Origin: Arundinibacter roseus
GTDB lineage: Bacteria; Bacteroidota; Bacteroidia; Cytophagales; Spirosomataceae
Reading direction: 5' to 3'
Assembly (NCBI RefSeq): GCF_004348825.1
Contig: NZ_SMJU01000007.1
Coordinates: 1 to 64,000 of the forward strand
DNA length: 64,000 nucleotides
The notes beneath the pieces were generated by a model. That model saw only the letters and a program-made list of their open reading frames with translations. It ran no database searches and had not been told where the DNA came from. Shown here piece after piece: positions 17,130 through 25,072 of the stretch. The position numbers were made by a program, and so were the translations under genes. Position 1 is the stretch's first letter, and each line of letters starts with the position of its first letter.

Positions 17130-18236
17130 ATGAACAAAGTTACTTATTTAATCGGAGCGGGTGCCAGTGCCAATGCTTTGCCGGTGGTTAATGGCATTCC
17201 TGAAAAAATGGCAGAAATGCGAAATAAATTTGACGGAATTAGTTTTAGCAATAGAGAGTTTTTTTCATTCGATACTCTGAAAGAATGTAATAAACAAGAA
17301 TGTAAAAATATATTTCTTGCTGATTTAGATAAAATTAGGCTTGCCATTGAAGATCATGCAAGTGCTGACACCTACGCAAAAAAGCTTTTTTTACAGAATG
17401 ATACGGAAGGACTTGTGCGTTTAAAATTGATGCTATCCATTTTGTTTAGTATAGCTCAATCAAGACATGCTGGTGTTGATAAAAGGTATGATGCCTTTTT
17501 TGCTTCTATACTTAATCGCCTAGATGAATTTCCGACTAACTTACGAATACTTTCATGGAATTATGACCAACAGTTTGAAATGGGGTATGCACGTTTTAGC
17601 AAAAGAGGTTTAGAAGATGCACATCAAACTTTACGTGTTCAATTTAAACATCTTGGAAAAAGTCTTCATAATAACTATAATGCTGACAAGTTTTCAATTA
17701 TTAAGCTAAATGGCTCAACCGGCCTTGTTGGTGATAATAGAAATTATCGGTCGCTACTAAGTGATTACAGAGTTTCCAAAGAACAGAATAATGAAATTGA
17801 TCCTAATGAGGGGTTCAGATATAATAGTAACCAAGCTGAATACTTATTATGTAAATATCATGAAATGCTATATCCCTTCCGAAAGAATCAAAATCCTGAT
17901 ATGGAACCTCTAATGTCTTTTGCCTGGGAAGATGAATTTTTTGATTCAAACCATATAAAGACAAAGGCTGTAGAATCATGTATAAAAGCAAATACACTTG
18001 TGGTAATTGGCTATTCTTTCCCTTACTTCAATCGAGAAACTGATAAGATGTTGTTCGACAATATGAGGAGTTTGAAGAAGATCTATATTCAAGATAAATA
18101 TCCACAAGATGTAAAAGATCGAATTTTGACACTTATGCCTACTGAGAAATCTCCGGAAAATCAAAAAATCTCTCCACTTCCAGAATTTGTTTTCATTACA
18201 AACTTAGATCAATTTGTGATTCCACACGAGTTGTGA
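17130..18236 (+). CDS. SIR2-like protein, probable NAD-binding defence effector
   Basis: A 368-residue protein with SIR2-family landmarks. These are YLIGAGASAN at residues 6-15 (nucleotide binding), LSWNYD with Asn at 144, and the C-terminal LVVIGYSFPYF near 290-300. Where related proteins usually carry KLHG, the sequence has KLNG (residues 192-195), so the expected catalytic His is Asn. SIR2-like effectors in phage defence deplete NAD when triggered; here the substitution makes NADase activity uncertain. The gene starts 29 bases after res and is probably cotranscribed with it. The DNA is more AT-rich than res. Confidence 0.75.
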   Translation: MNKVTYLIGAGASANALPVVNGIPEKMAEMRNKFDGISFSNREFFSFDTLKECNKQECKNIFLADLDKIRLAIEDHASADTYAKKLFLQNDTEGLVRLKLMLSILFSIAQSRHAGVDKRYDAFFASILNRLDEFPTNLRILSWNYDQQFEMGYARFSKRGLEDAHQTLRVQFKHLGKSLHNNYNADKFSIIKLNGSTGLVGDNRNYRSLLSDYRVSKEQNNEIDPNEGFRYNSNQAEYLLCKYHEMLYPFRKNQNPDMEPLMSFAWEDEFFDSNHIKTKAVESCIKANTLVVIGYSFPYFNRETDKMLFDNMRSLKKIYIQDKYPQDVKDRILTLMPTEKSPENQKISPLPEFVFITNLDQFVIPHEL

Positions 18237-18302
18237 TAATAATCCTAACGGATGTTTTAAATCATCTTAATTTTCTGACTGTACCCTCAAAAAACCACTA
18301 AA

Positions 18303-18800
18303 ATGAAAAAAATCCTAACTATCCTACTTGCATTCTTTATTTTCTCCTGCCAATCGAAAAAGGAAGAATCTCCTGAAATGGTTTTGCTGCGAGAACAAAA
18401 CGAACTACTCAAAAAGCAACTTGAAGAAGCTGAAAAATCTAAAACTGAGATTAAACAGAAAGTTGTAGAACAAGCCAAAATCCAGAAAGTAAAAAAGGTC
18501 GTTATTGACGATGATAGAATAAAGCAAGACTTACTAGGGCGGAGATTCGAGTATTTACAACCTGGCTTAGTTAGGATTAGGAAAACCTGGGAATTTGCCT
18601 CCCTATCTGAATTCATTACGTTCAGTGTAGAGAATGAAATAACAAAGGAAGATTATATTGAAAAAACTATCTCCATGACTTTGGAAGATAACCGAAGTGG
18701 TCAAAAGCATTATTGCAAAATGCTTGTTAGCTATTCAAAATCAGGTAATGAATGGATTATGGTCAGAAATGATGTATTGAAGTTTAATAACATTGATTGA
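18303..18800 (+). CDS. Small lipoprotein with coiled coil
   Basis: A 165-residue protein starting with a lipoprotein signal: Met-Lys-Lys, a hydrophobic core, then the lipobox IFSC with Cys at about residue 17. A Glu/Lys-rich coiled coil follows (about 25-65), then a beta-rich C-terminal domain containing LGRRFEYLQPGLVRI. It would be anchored in a membrane facing the periplasm. The function is unknown. It lies downstream of the SIR2-like gene and could be an outer-surface or superinfection-related protein carried in the cargo; that is speculative. Confidence 0.6.
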   Translation: MKKILTILLAFFIFSCQSKKEESPEMVLLREQNELLKKQLEEAEKSKTEIKQKVVEQAKIQKVKKVVIDDDRIKQDLLGRRFEYLQPGLVRIRKTWEFASLSEFITFSVENEITKEDYIEKTISMTLEDNRSGQKHYCKMLVSYSKSGNEWIMVRNDVLKFNNID

Positions 18801-18827
18801 TTTTACGGAATAGAAATTAATAATTTT

Positions 18828-19100
18828 ATGCAAAAAAATAATGAATCTTCCGATAAGCTAGAATACTGGATAAAATTATTATTTTGGATGAGTTGTAATA
18901 CCATACTTGGCTGGATGGCTAGCAAAGTTAGTTGGGTTTTAGGTTTCACTTGGTTAGATGAAGATGGATTTATTTTTGAATTCCTACATGGAACTATTAT
19001 TCTAGGATTACTTTATCCGATTGTCTTAACAGTAGGACCCATAATGGATGCAGCCGTTAAACTCGAAAAAATTTACTTTACTGAGGATAAGAATTTATAA
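18828..19100 (+). CDS. Small membrane protein, unknown function
   Basis: A 90-residue protein with two predicted transmembrane helices (about residues 14-36 and 50-72) separated by a short acidic loop. No family is recognised. It starts 27 bases after the lipoprotein gene and is followed by a strong hairpin terminator, so the two genes likely form the end of one transcript. Confidence 0.5.
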   Translation: MQKNNESSDKLEYWIKLLFWMSCNTILGWMASKVSWVLGFTWLDEDGFIFEFLHGTIILGLLYPIVLTVGPIMDAAVKLEKIYFTEDKNL

Positions 19101-19157
19101 TCCTTGGCCTTTGTCTCACAGGCCTATTTTGTATGGTCCAAAAACCCATACCTTTCT

Positions 19158-19190
19158 GAACCCTGCCCACCGGCAGGGTTCTTTGCTTTT
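19158..19190 (+). terminator. Rho-independent terminator
   Basis: GAACCCTGCC at 19158-19167 pairs perfectly with GGCAGGGTTC at 19172-19181 across a 4-base loop and is followed by a T-rich run. It closes the transcript of the membrane-protein gene, before the resolvase. Confidence 0.8.
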
Positions 19191-19288
19191 GTGGCCTGCC
19201 AAAGTAGGGTTCAAAAAGTAGGTTCAGTTCAAAAACATGCGCTATCTTTATGGACCTAACTTTATGACCGCTTCTACAGACCTACTCT

Positions 19289-19852
19289 ATGAATCAAATA
19301 TTCGGATACGCTCGTGTGTCGACAGCTGACCAAATTACAGACACCCAAATTGATGCTTTACAGAAATTCGGCTGTGATCGCATTTTTAAAGAGAAAATTT
19401 CCGGACTTTCCGTTCAACGTCCAGCCCTGGACGAAATGCTATCTCTCCTGCGGGAAGGTGATACTGTCGTGGTTTCCCGCTTTAACCGATTAGGCCGAAG
19501 CCGGGATCACTTGATTAGTCTGATTGGTGAGTTCTCTAAACGCGGCATCATCTTCAAAGCCCTGGACCTGGGAATTGATTCTTCTACACCTTCGGGAAAA
19601 CTGGTCATCGGCATCTTTGCCGCCTTAGCTGAATATGATCGGGAGATGATTCTTGAAAAGACCCGCGCCGGCCAAATACTGGCAAAGGCAAAAGGAAAGC
19701 ACATTGGCCGGCCATCCGGAGCAAATCAGGAGAATTATACAAAAGTGAAGAAAGCTATAGATAAGGGTTTATCTGTGATCGAAATTGTACAACTGACCGG
19801 CATCAGCATTTCCAGCGTAAAGAGGTACCGAAAGGAAATTTCCAGATCGTAA
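19289..19852 (+). CDS. Serine recombinase (resolvase/invertase family)
   Basis: A 187-residue small serine recombinase. The catalytic motif YARVST has Ser at residue 11. Conserved arginines lie in VVSRFNRLGRS near 63-73 and EYDREMILEKTRAG near 115-128. A C-terminal helix-turn-helix (about 145-183) recognises the DNA site. Such enzymes resolve or invert DNA between short sites. Its place near the right edge of the cargo suggests it moved or rearranged that block. Upstream, GTTCAAAAA occurs twice within 25 bases (near 19208 and 19224) and may be part of a crossover site. No invertible segment with matching inverted repeats was found. Confidence 0.85.
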   Translation: MNQIFGYARVSTADQITDTQIDALQKFGCDRIFKEKISGLSVQRPALDEMLSLLREGDTVVVSRFNRLGRSRDHLISLIGEFSKRGIIFKALDLGIDSSTPSGKLVIGIFAALAEYDREMILEKTRAGQILAKAKGKHIGRPSGANQENYTKVKKAIDKGLSVIEIVQLTGISISSVKRYRKEISRS

Positions 19853-19950
19853 GTTTTTGAATTTTACTTTACAAAGAAGCTGCCCAGAGCTGTACCGTAC
19901 TTTGCACGCGCTTCTTCCTAATCTTATGGGTGAAAGAATAAGGTATGGGA

Positions 19951-20379
19951 TTACCTAAAAAGCAAGGTAAAATCATACATTGTTTTAGATCCAACTCCAA
20001 CTGGACAACATACCCCTCCTACCTTTATTCCGTTTTCGTAATAAATAAAATCTTTATACTTTGTAGGAAAGTCCAAGTTATGAGAAAATGAGATATCAAC
20101 AGATACTGCATCATAGCCCTTTGGTACATCTACTACAAATTCATAATTACCTTCTTCATTAGTATATGTCTTTCCCAGTGGAATGCCCGACTTATTCAAT
20201 CCAGCGGAATTCAAGTGGATCAACACGCTATCGACCGGCTGTTGCGCCTCGTCGATCACCCGACCCGTGACGGTGGTGACGCGCTTGCCGGGACCACCAA
20301 GTTGGCAATCAGTCAAGCATAATATAATCAGTAAAATATAGAAAGTAAGCAAAAAGCCCTGGGTCTGTTTCAATTTCAT
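19951..20379 (-). CDS. Lipoprotein with carboxypeptidase-regulatory-like beta-sandwich
   Basis: A 142-residue protein on the opposite strand to its neighbours. It has a hydrophobic signal and a lipobox-like LTDC (Cys about residue 26). A domain of the carboxypeptidase-regulatory-like/CNA-B type follows, visible as VTGRVIDEAQQPVDSV and YTNEEGNYEF. Such domains are common in Bacteroidota cell-surface lipoproteins and are not typical of virion genes. Orientation and content mark it as cargo, placed just left of the tape-measure promoter. Function unknown. Confidence 0.6.
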   Translation of the reverse strand: MKLKQTQGFLLTFYILLIILCLTDCQLGGPGKRVTTVTGRVIDEAQQPVDSVLIHLNSAGLNKSGIPLGKTYTNEEGNYEFVVDVPKGYDAVSVDISFSHNLDFPTKYKDFIYYENGIKVGGVCCPVGVGSKTMYDFTLLFR

Positions 20380-20490
20380 ACTGGGTGGATTTTAGAAACT
20401 TTGTAAATGTAAAAAATTGGTAACTTATAAAGGGTAACCTTATCAAAAAATTTGGCGCCAGATTTTTCTGATTCCTGAGCTCAGTTTTTC

Positions 20491-20545
20491 TGTCCTTCCC
20501 TCCCCCGTTTCCTACATTGATATTCGTACACTACCTAGTGTACGA
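20491..20545 (+). promoter_or_regulatory. Tape-measure promoter candidate with 10-bp-arm palindrome
   Basis: TGTCCT at 20491-20496 is followed after 24 bases by TATTCGTA at 20521-20528. The same two elements with the same spacing precede the prophage B head operon at 40391. Overlapping the -7 element is a perfect inverted repeat, TCGTACACTA (20524-20533) and TAGTGTACGA (20536-20545) with a 2-base centre, a likely operator or a leader hairpin. The tape-measure ATG follows 5 bases later. Confidence 0.65.
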
Positions 20546-20550
20546 TAGCC

Positions 20551-23500
20551 ATGAATTTAGAGGAAGTAGCCCGCCTGAGGCTCGAAATCCTGGGTGACGA
20601 AGCCCAAAAGACCGTTCAGAACCTGGAATCAGGCCTTAGAGATGTTAACTCCGAGCTCCGTCTTATGGAGCTCAATGGGGAGAAGGGCTCCGATGCCTGG
20701 AAAGAGCTCAAAAAGGTTCAGGCAGATGTAAAGGATGAAATAAAAGACCTCACCAAAGCCCTTGACATCAATGATGCCTCCTGGCGGGAGCTTTCCAGCC
20801 TTAGTAAACAGCTTGGGCGAGATCTTGCCAACCTGAAAATCGGCTCGGAAGAATGGGTCGATAAGCTTAAAGAGATCGCTCAGGTTGAAGACCGCATGAA
20901 AGACGTGCGGTCTGAAATGCGGAAGATCAAGGACGAAGGAGAAGATCAAAAAGGCTTCTGGGATACTTTCAAGGGCACCTTTTTCGGAGCCTTTGCCGCA
21001 GACATGCTCATGCAGGCGGGTCAGGCTATCTGGGATTTTGGTAAAAAAGCCATTCAAACTGCCGCCGAATACTCCGACTCTTTTGCGGATATTCAAAAAA
21101 CTACCGGTCAAACCAACGCCGAAGTACGAGAGCTCAACGAACAACTTCAAGGCATCAATACCCGAACCGCTCAGCTCGACCTTTTGAATATTGCTCAGGT
21201 AGGTGGTCAAATAGGCATTGCCAAAGAAGAAATGTTCGGCTTCGTCGATGCGATCGACAAAGCGGTGGTTGCCCTGGGCGATGAATTCAGCGGGGGCGCT
21301 GAGCAGGTAGCCAAAGAAATGGGTGTGCTGGCTAACCTGTTCAAAGAAACCAAAGATTTGGAAGCCGGTGAAGCCATTCTTCGGATCGGCTCCGCAGTCA
21401 ACGAACTTGGCGCGGCTGGCCTGGCCACCGGTCCCTATCTATCAGATTTTACGGCTCGACTTGGGGCGTTGGGTGATTTGGCGCCCAAAGTTACCGAGTC
21501 GCTTGCCTTCGGATCCATCTTCGAGGAGCTGGGCTTAACCTCCGAAATCGCCGCGTCCGGATTAACCAAGGTGCTGACTGTCGGAGCTACCGAATCGGAG
21601 AAATTTGCCCGGGGTATGAACCTGGCCAAAAGTGAGGTGGAGAACCTGATCAATACCAATCCGAATGAATTTATCCTAAAACTTGCCGAAAGCTTTGAGG
21701 GGCTATCGACTACCGAGGTAGCCGCTAAGATGAAAGATCTTGGGCTGAACTCTCAGGAAGCTATCAAAGTGATGGGCGTTTTGGCTGAAAACACGGATCT
21801 GGTCCGGGAAAAGCAGGAGCTTTCAAGCAAAGCCTTTCAGGAAGCTACCTCGCTGACTAACGAATTCAACATCAAGAATGAAACATTTGCCGCGACCTTA
21901 GATAAGGCCGGGAAAGCGGTTGAAGAGCTTGAAGTTAGTCTGGGTCAGGTTCTCATCCCGATCGTCACGACACTAGTTACCAGTTTCGTTGCCCTGTTAA
22001 AAGGAATTGGTGCCATTCCAGAATTTGTCCGCGAAAATAAGGAAATGTTTATCGCCTTGGGTGTCGCATTAGTAGGCCTCAATACGGCAAATATTGCGGC
22101 AACCGCTTCATCTCTCGCCCATGCAGCCGCAGAAAAAGGCAGATTGATCTGGACAGAAGCAGCGACCGTTGCTCAATGGGCGATGAACATCGCATTAAAT
22201 GCAAACCCAATAGGAGCGGTAGTTGCTGCAATTTCTGTTCTGGTCGGTGGTTTCATTACGCTATATCAGAATTCAGAGACGCTCCGGAACATTATTGACG
22301 GTGTATGGGCTGCGATGAAGGAAGGTGTCGAAATTATTCAGGATGTAGCTCAGGCCATTGGACGAGGGTTTGATCAAATGCTTGAAAAACTTCCTTTTTT
22401 GACAGAAGGTTTGGAGTGGATTGGCGATGTTTCTGATACCATATTAACCGCTTTGGGCGACTCTCTTTCCTGGGTAGGTAGCAAGATTGGCCAGGTTATT
22501 GACTTTTTCGGCGGGCTATACAGTAAAATCTTTGAGGTAGGAAACTCGATTGGTGGAGCCTTGAGTCCAGCTTTTGATTTCATTCTTAATGGGTTCGATT
22601 TTGTCAAAAAATCAATTACTGACTTCCTGAATTTCATACAAGGCGGAGTTGAAAAGGTATCGGGTTTTCTCAAATCAATCACACCGGAAGGATTTACAGA
22701 AGCCGGTAAGCTATTTTCTGATGCAGGAAAACGCATTTCTAAATCATTTAATGATGCATTTGCCTCTGAACAGGAAGAAGGTCACAAGCAACAAAGCGCC
22801 CTGAATAAAAAGCAGCTCGACAAAAAGGTTGAAGATGAAAAAAAAGCGTCGGGTATCATCACCGAGAATGACAAACAAACCCATCAAAAAGGACTTTCGG
22901 AAAAAGGAAATGCCAACAAAAAAGCCAATGACGAAAGGATAAAGGCCAATGAGGATGCCTTGAAAAGCATTGCCAAGCTGGAAGTAACGGCTATTGCTGA
23001 TGATTTGAAAAGGAATATAGCCAATGAAAATGCAAAGTATGCCGAAGAGAAAAAGCGGATCGAGAAGTCAAAGGCGGACGCCGTTCTGAAAGCCAAATGG
23101 CTGGAAGCGCTCGAAAAAGAGCATACCGCCAAAATTGAGAAAATCAATGGCGATTTTCGGACAAAGAAAGAAAAGGCTGATCAGCAAACGGCTCAGAAAA
23201 TTGACGCCATGGAAGCTAAATATCAGGCCGATGATCTGAAAAGAAAGATTGCCTCCATTGAAGCTTCGGCCAAAAAAGATCTGGAAGAAGCCCAAAAGCT
23301 GGTGAAGGATAAGGATCAGCTGGCCAAACTCGAAGTTGCCATCAATACAAAAAAGGAACAGGATATTGCCGCTACCCGCGACAAGTTCCGGAAGGAAACG
23401 GAAGTCAAAGAAAAAGCGGCCCGTGATCTTAAACTGAAAGAAGAAAAATCGCTTTTTGATTCGGAATTTAAAGCATTTCAGGCCAAGACCGAAGCACAGC

Positions 23501-25059
23501 TGGCCAATACCAGGGAAGGATCCAACGCGCAATTGCAGGTCAAAATCAACTCCCTGACGCAGGAGTACGAGTATCGAAAGCGGAAGCTGTTGATGGAAGC
23601 TGCGGACGAAAAGGCTCGACTGGCAGAAAGCATTAAAGATTCGGATGCTAGGGCGGCGGCCATCAAGAATATTGATGATCGGCTGACTTCGCAGCTAAAA
23701 ACCAATGATGCCAATCTGCAGGCCGAAAAGACCAGGCTCCTGGCTGAACAGCACCAGAACCGACTAACCAATACCACGCAGTTCTTTAATGCTTTGGAAG
23801 GTTTGGCCAAAGGGGACTTTAATTCCTTCACAAATTTCCTGTTACAAAAAGTCTCGAACGAGCAGGCAGCCAATCAAACAAGGCTAAGAGACTTTGCCAC
23901 TAAAGGAGCTGAAACGCTGGAAATAGCCGGCCAGGTGGTGCAGGGTATGCAGCAGCTGAACCAGGCATTTCTTGAATCGCAGCTGAGAAAGATCGAGCGT
24001 GAAAAAAACTCTCAATTGGCGAGCTGGGAGGAGCAGTACAAATCAGGCAAAATATCCAAAATTGAATACCAGGTAGGCGTTGACCGGATCAATGCTCAGG
24101 CAGCTGAAAAAGAACGGGCGGAGAAACTGAAAGCCTGGAAGCGCGATCAGGCCATGCAAATTGGGATGGCGATTATTAATGCGGCAGCAGCTGCACTCAA
24201 ATCCCTGGCTACCATGGGCTGGCCATTGGGGCTTATCGGCGTGGCCGCTTCGGCCGTGACTGCGGGGATCCAGATTGCCATGATCAAAAAACAGCAGCCG
24301 CCCAGTTTTGCAGATGGTGGTACGCTCCCTGGAAAAAAATATGTTCGTAATGCCGGTGTTCCGGAAGGGCCGGGACATGGATCCAGTTACGGAAAATCGG
24401 GTATTGCTTTGGTCAGACGTGATACCCAACAGGAAGTAGGTGAAATGGAAGGGGATGAACCCATCATGATCCTTTCCCGAAATACCTATAAGAACAACCG
24501 AGGGACAATTGACAAATTATTGCACAGCTCGTTGCACCGAAATGGCGCTCCCATCTTTGCCCGGAATGGGGCGTGGCTGGGTGATGCACCAATTGAGCCG
24601 CTGGGCTATGGACAGAGTTACCTGTTTGGGAGCAAGAAAAAGAAGAAAGCCTACGATGCCCAGATGCAGGCCCAATATGATGCGGATCAGGCCGCCAAGA
24701 ATGGTACAACTGCGGGAGGGTATGAAGATTATGCCTACGAGGACTATAATTATGACGATGGCGGCGCTGGTGGAGATTACGGGGATTATGGAGACTATGG
24801 TGGTAGCGCTGACTATGGAGATGCCAGTGCCACCAATGCGACCACGAGCGCCCAAATCAGGGAAAGTCAGCTGATGATGGAGAATATTGCCAAAAACACC
24901 GCTCAAACGGTTGGTGCAATCAAGGAGCTGGCCGGTAAAATTGATCAATCAAATTCCCTTTTGAACGACATACGAAACAAGCCGATCGGCCCGAGCCTGC
25001 ATGAAATTCAGGGTGCCGTGGCGTCGGCCACCGCAAATTCTGCTAAATCTGACCTCTAA
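20551..25059 (+). CDS. Phage tail tape-measure protein (prophage A)
   Basis: A 1502-residue protein with the expected layout: an N-terminal coiled coil (1-130), a TP901-type tape-measure core (about 170-480), hydrophobic segments around 490-570, and long Lys/Glu coiled coils (about 760-1150). A membrane-like helix near 1200-1240 and a Gly/Asp/Tyr-rich tail (about 1390-1430) follow. The tape-measure protein sets siphovirus tail length and takes part in DNA ejection. It is the first gene after the cargo block and has its own promoter. A related but divergent partial copy starts at 62893 in prophage B. Confidence 0.9.
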   Translation: MNLEEVARLRLEILGDEAQKTVQNLESGLRDVNSELRLMELNGEKGSDAWKELKKVQADVKDEIKDLTKALDINDASWRELSSLSKQLGRDLANLKIGSEEWVDKLKEIAQVEDRMKDVRSEMRKIKDEGEDQKGFWDTFKGTFFGAFAADMLMQAGQAIWDFGKKAIQTAAEYSDSFADIQKTTGQTNAEVRELNEQLQGINTRTAQLDLLNIAQVGGQIGIAKEEMFGFVDAIDKAVVALGDEFSGGAEQVAKEMGVLANLFKETKDLEAGEAILRIGSAVNELGAAGLATGPYLSDFTARLGALGDLAPKVTESLAFGSIFEELGLTSEIAASGLTKVLTVGATESEKFARGMNLAKSEVENLINTNPNEFILKLAESFEGLSTTEVAAKMKDLGLNSQEAIKVMGVLAENTDLVREKQELSSKAFQEATSLTNEFNIKNETFAATLDKAGKAVEELEVSLGQVLIPIVTTLVTSFVALLKGIGAIPEFVRENKEMFIALGVALVGLNTANIAATASSLAHAAAEKGRLIWTEAATVAQWAMNIALNANPIGAVVAAISVLVGGFITLYQNSETLRNIIDGVWAAMKEGVEIIQDVAQAIGRGFDQMLEKLPFLTEGLEWIGDVSDTILTALGDSLSWVGSKIGQVIDFFGGLYSKIFEVGNSIGGALSPAFDFILNGFDFVKKSITDFLNFIQGGVEKVSGFLKSITPEGFTEAGKLFSDAGKRISKSFNDAFASEQEEGHKQQSALNKKQLDKKVEDEKKASGIITENDKQTHQKGLSEKGNANKKANDERIKANEDALKSIAKLEVTAIADDLKRNIANENAKYAEEKKRIEKSKADAVLKAKWLEALEKEHTAKIEKINGDFRTKKEKADQQTAQKIDAMEAKYQADDLKRKIASIEASAKKDLEEAQKLVKDKDQLAKLEVAINTKKEQDIAATRDKFRKETEVKEKAARDLKLKEEKSLFDSEFKAFQAKTEAQLANTREGSNAQLQVKINSLTQEYEYRKRKLLMEAADEKARLAESIKDSDARAAAIKNIDDRLTSQLKTNDANLQAEKTRLLAEQHQNRLTNTTQFFNALEGLAKGDFNSFTNFLLQKVSNEQAANQTRLRDFATKGAETLEIAGQVVQGMQQLNQAFLESQLRKIEREKNSQLASWEEQYKSGKISKIEYQVGVDRINAQAAEKERAEKLKAWKRDQAMQIGMAIINAAAAALKSLATMGWPLGLIGVAASAVTAGIQIAMIKKQQPPSFADGGTLPGKKYVRNAGVPEGPGHGSSYGKSGIALVRRDTQQEVGEMEGDEPIMILSRNTYKNNRGTIDKLLHSSLHRNGAPIFARNGAWLGDAPIEPLGYGQSYLFGSKKKKKAYDAQMQAQYDADQAAKNGTTAGGYEDYAYEDYNYDDGGAGGDYGDYGDYGGSADYGDASATNATTSAQIRESQLMMENIAKNTAQTVGAIKELAGKIDQSNSLLNDIRNKPIGPSLHEIQGAVASATANSAKSDL

Positions 25060-25072
25060 TCGAATTTTATCA

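Noticed and set aside
19200-19290. Invertible DNA switch controlled by the serine recombinase
   Set aside because: Repeats near the resolvase are direct and short. No inverted pair flanking a promoter or gene segment was found in the window.
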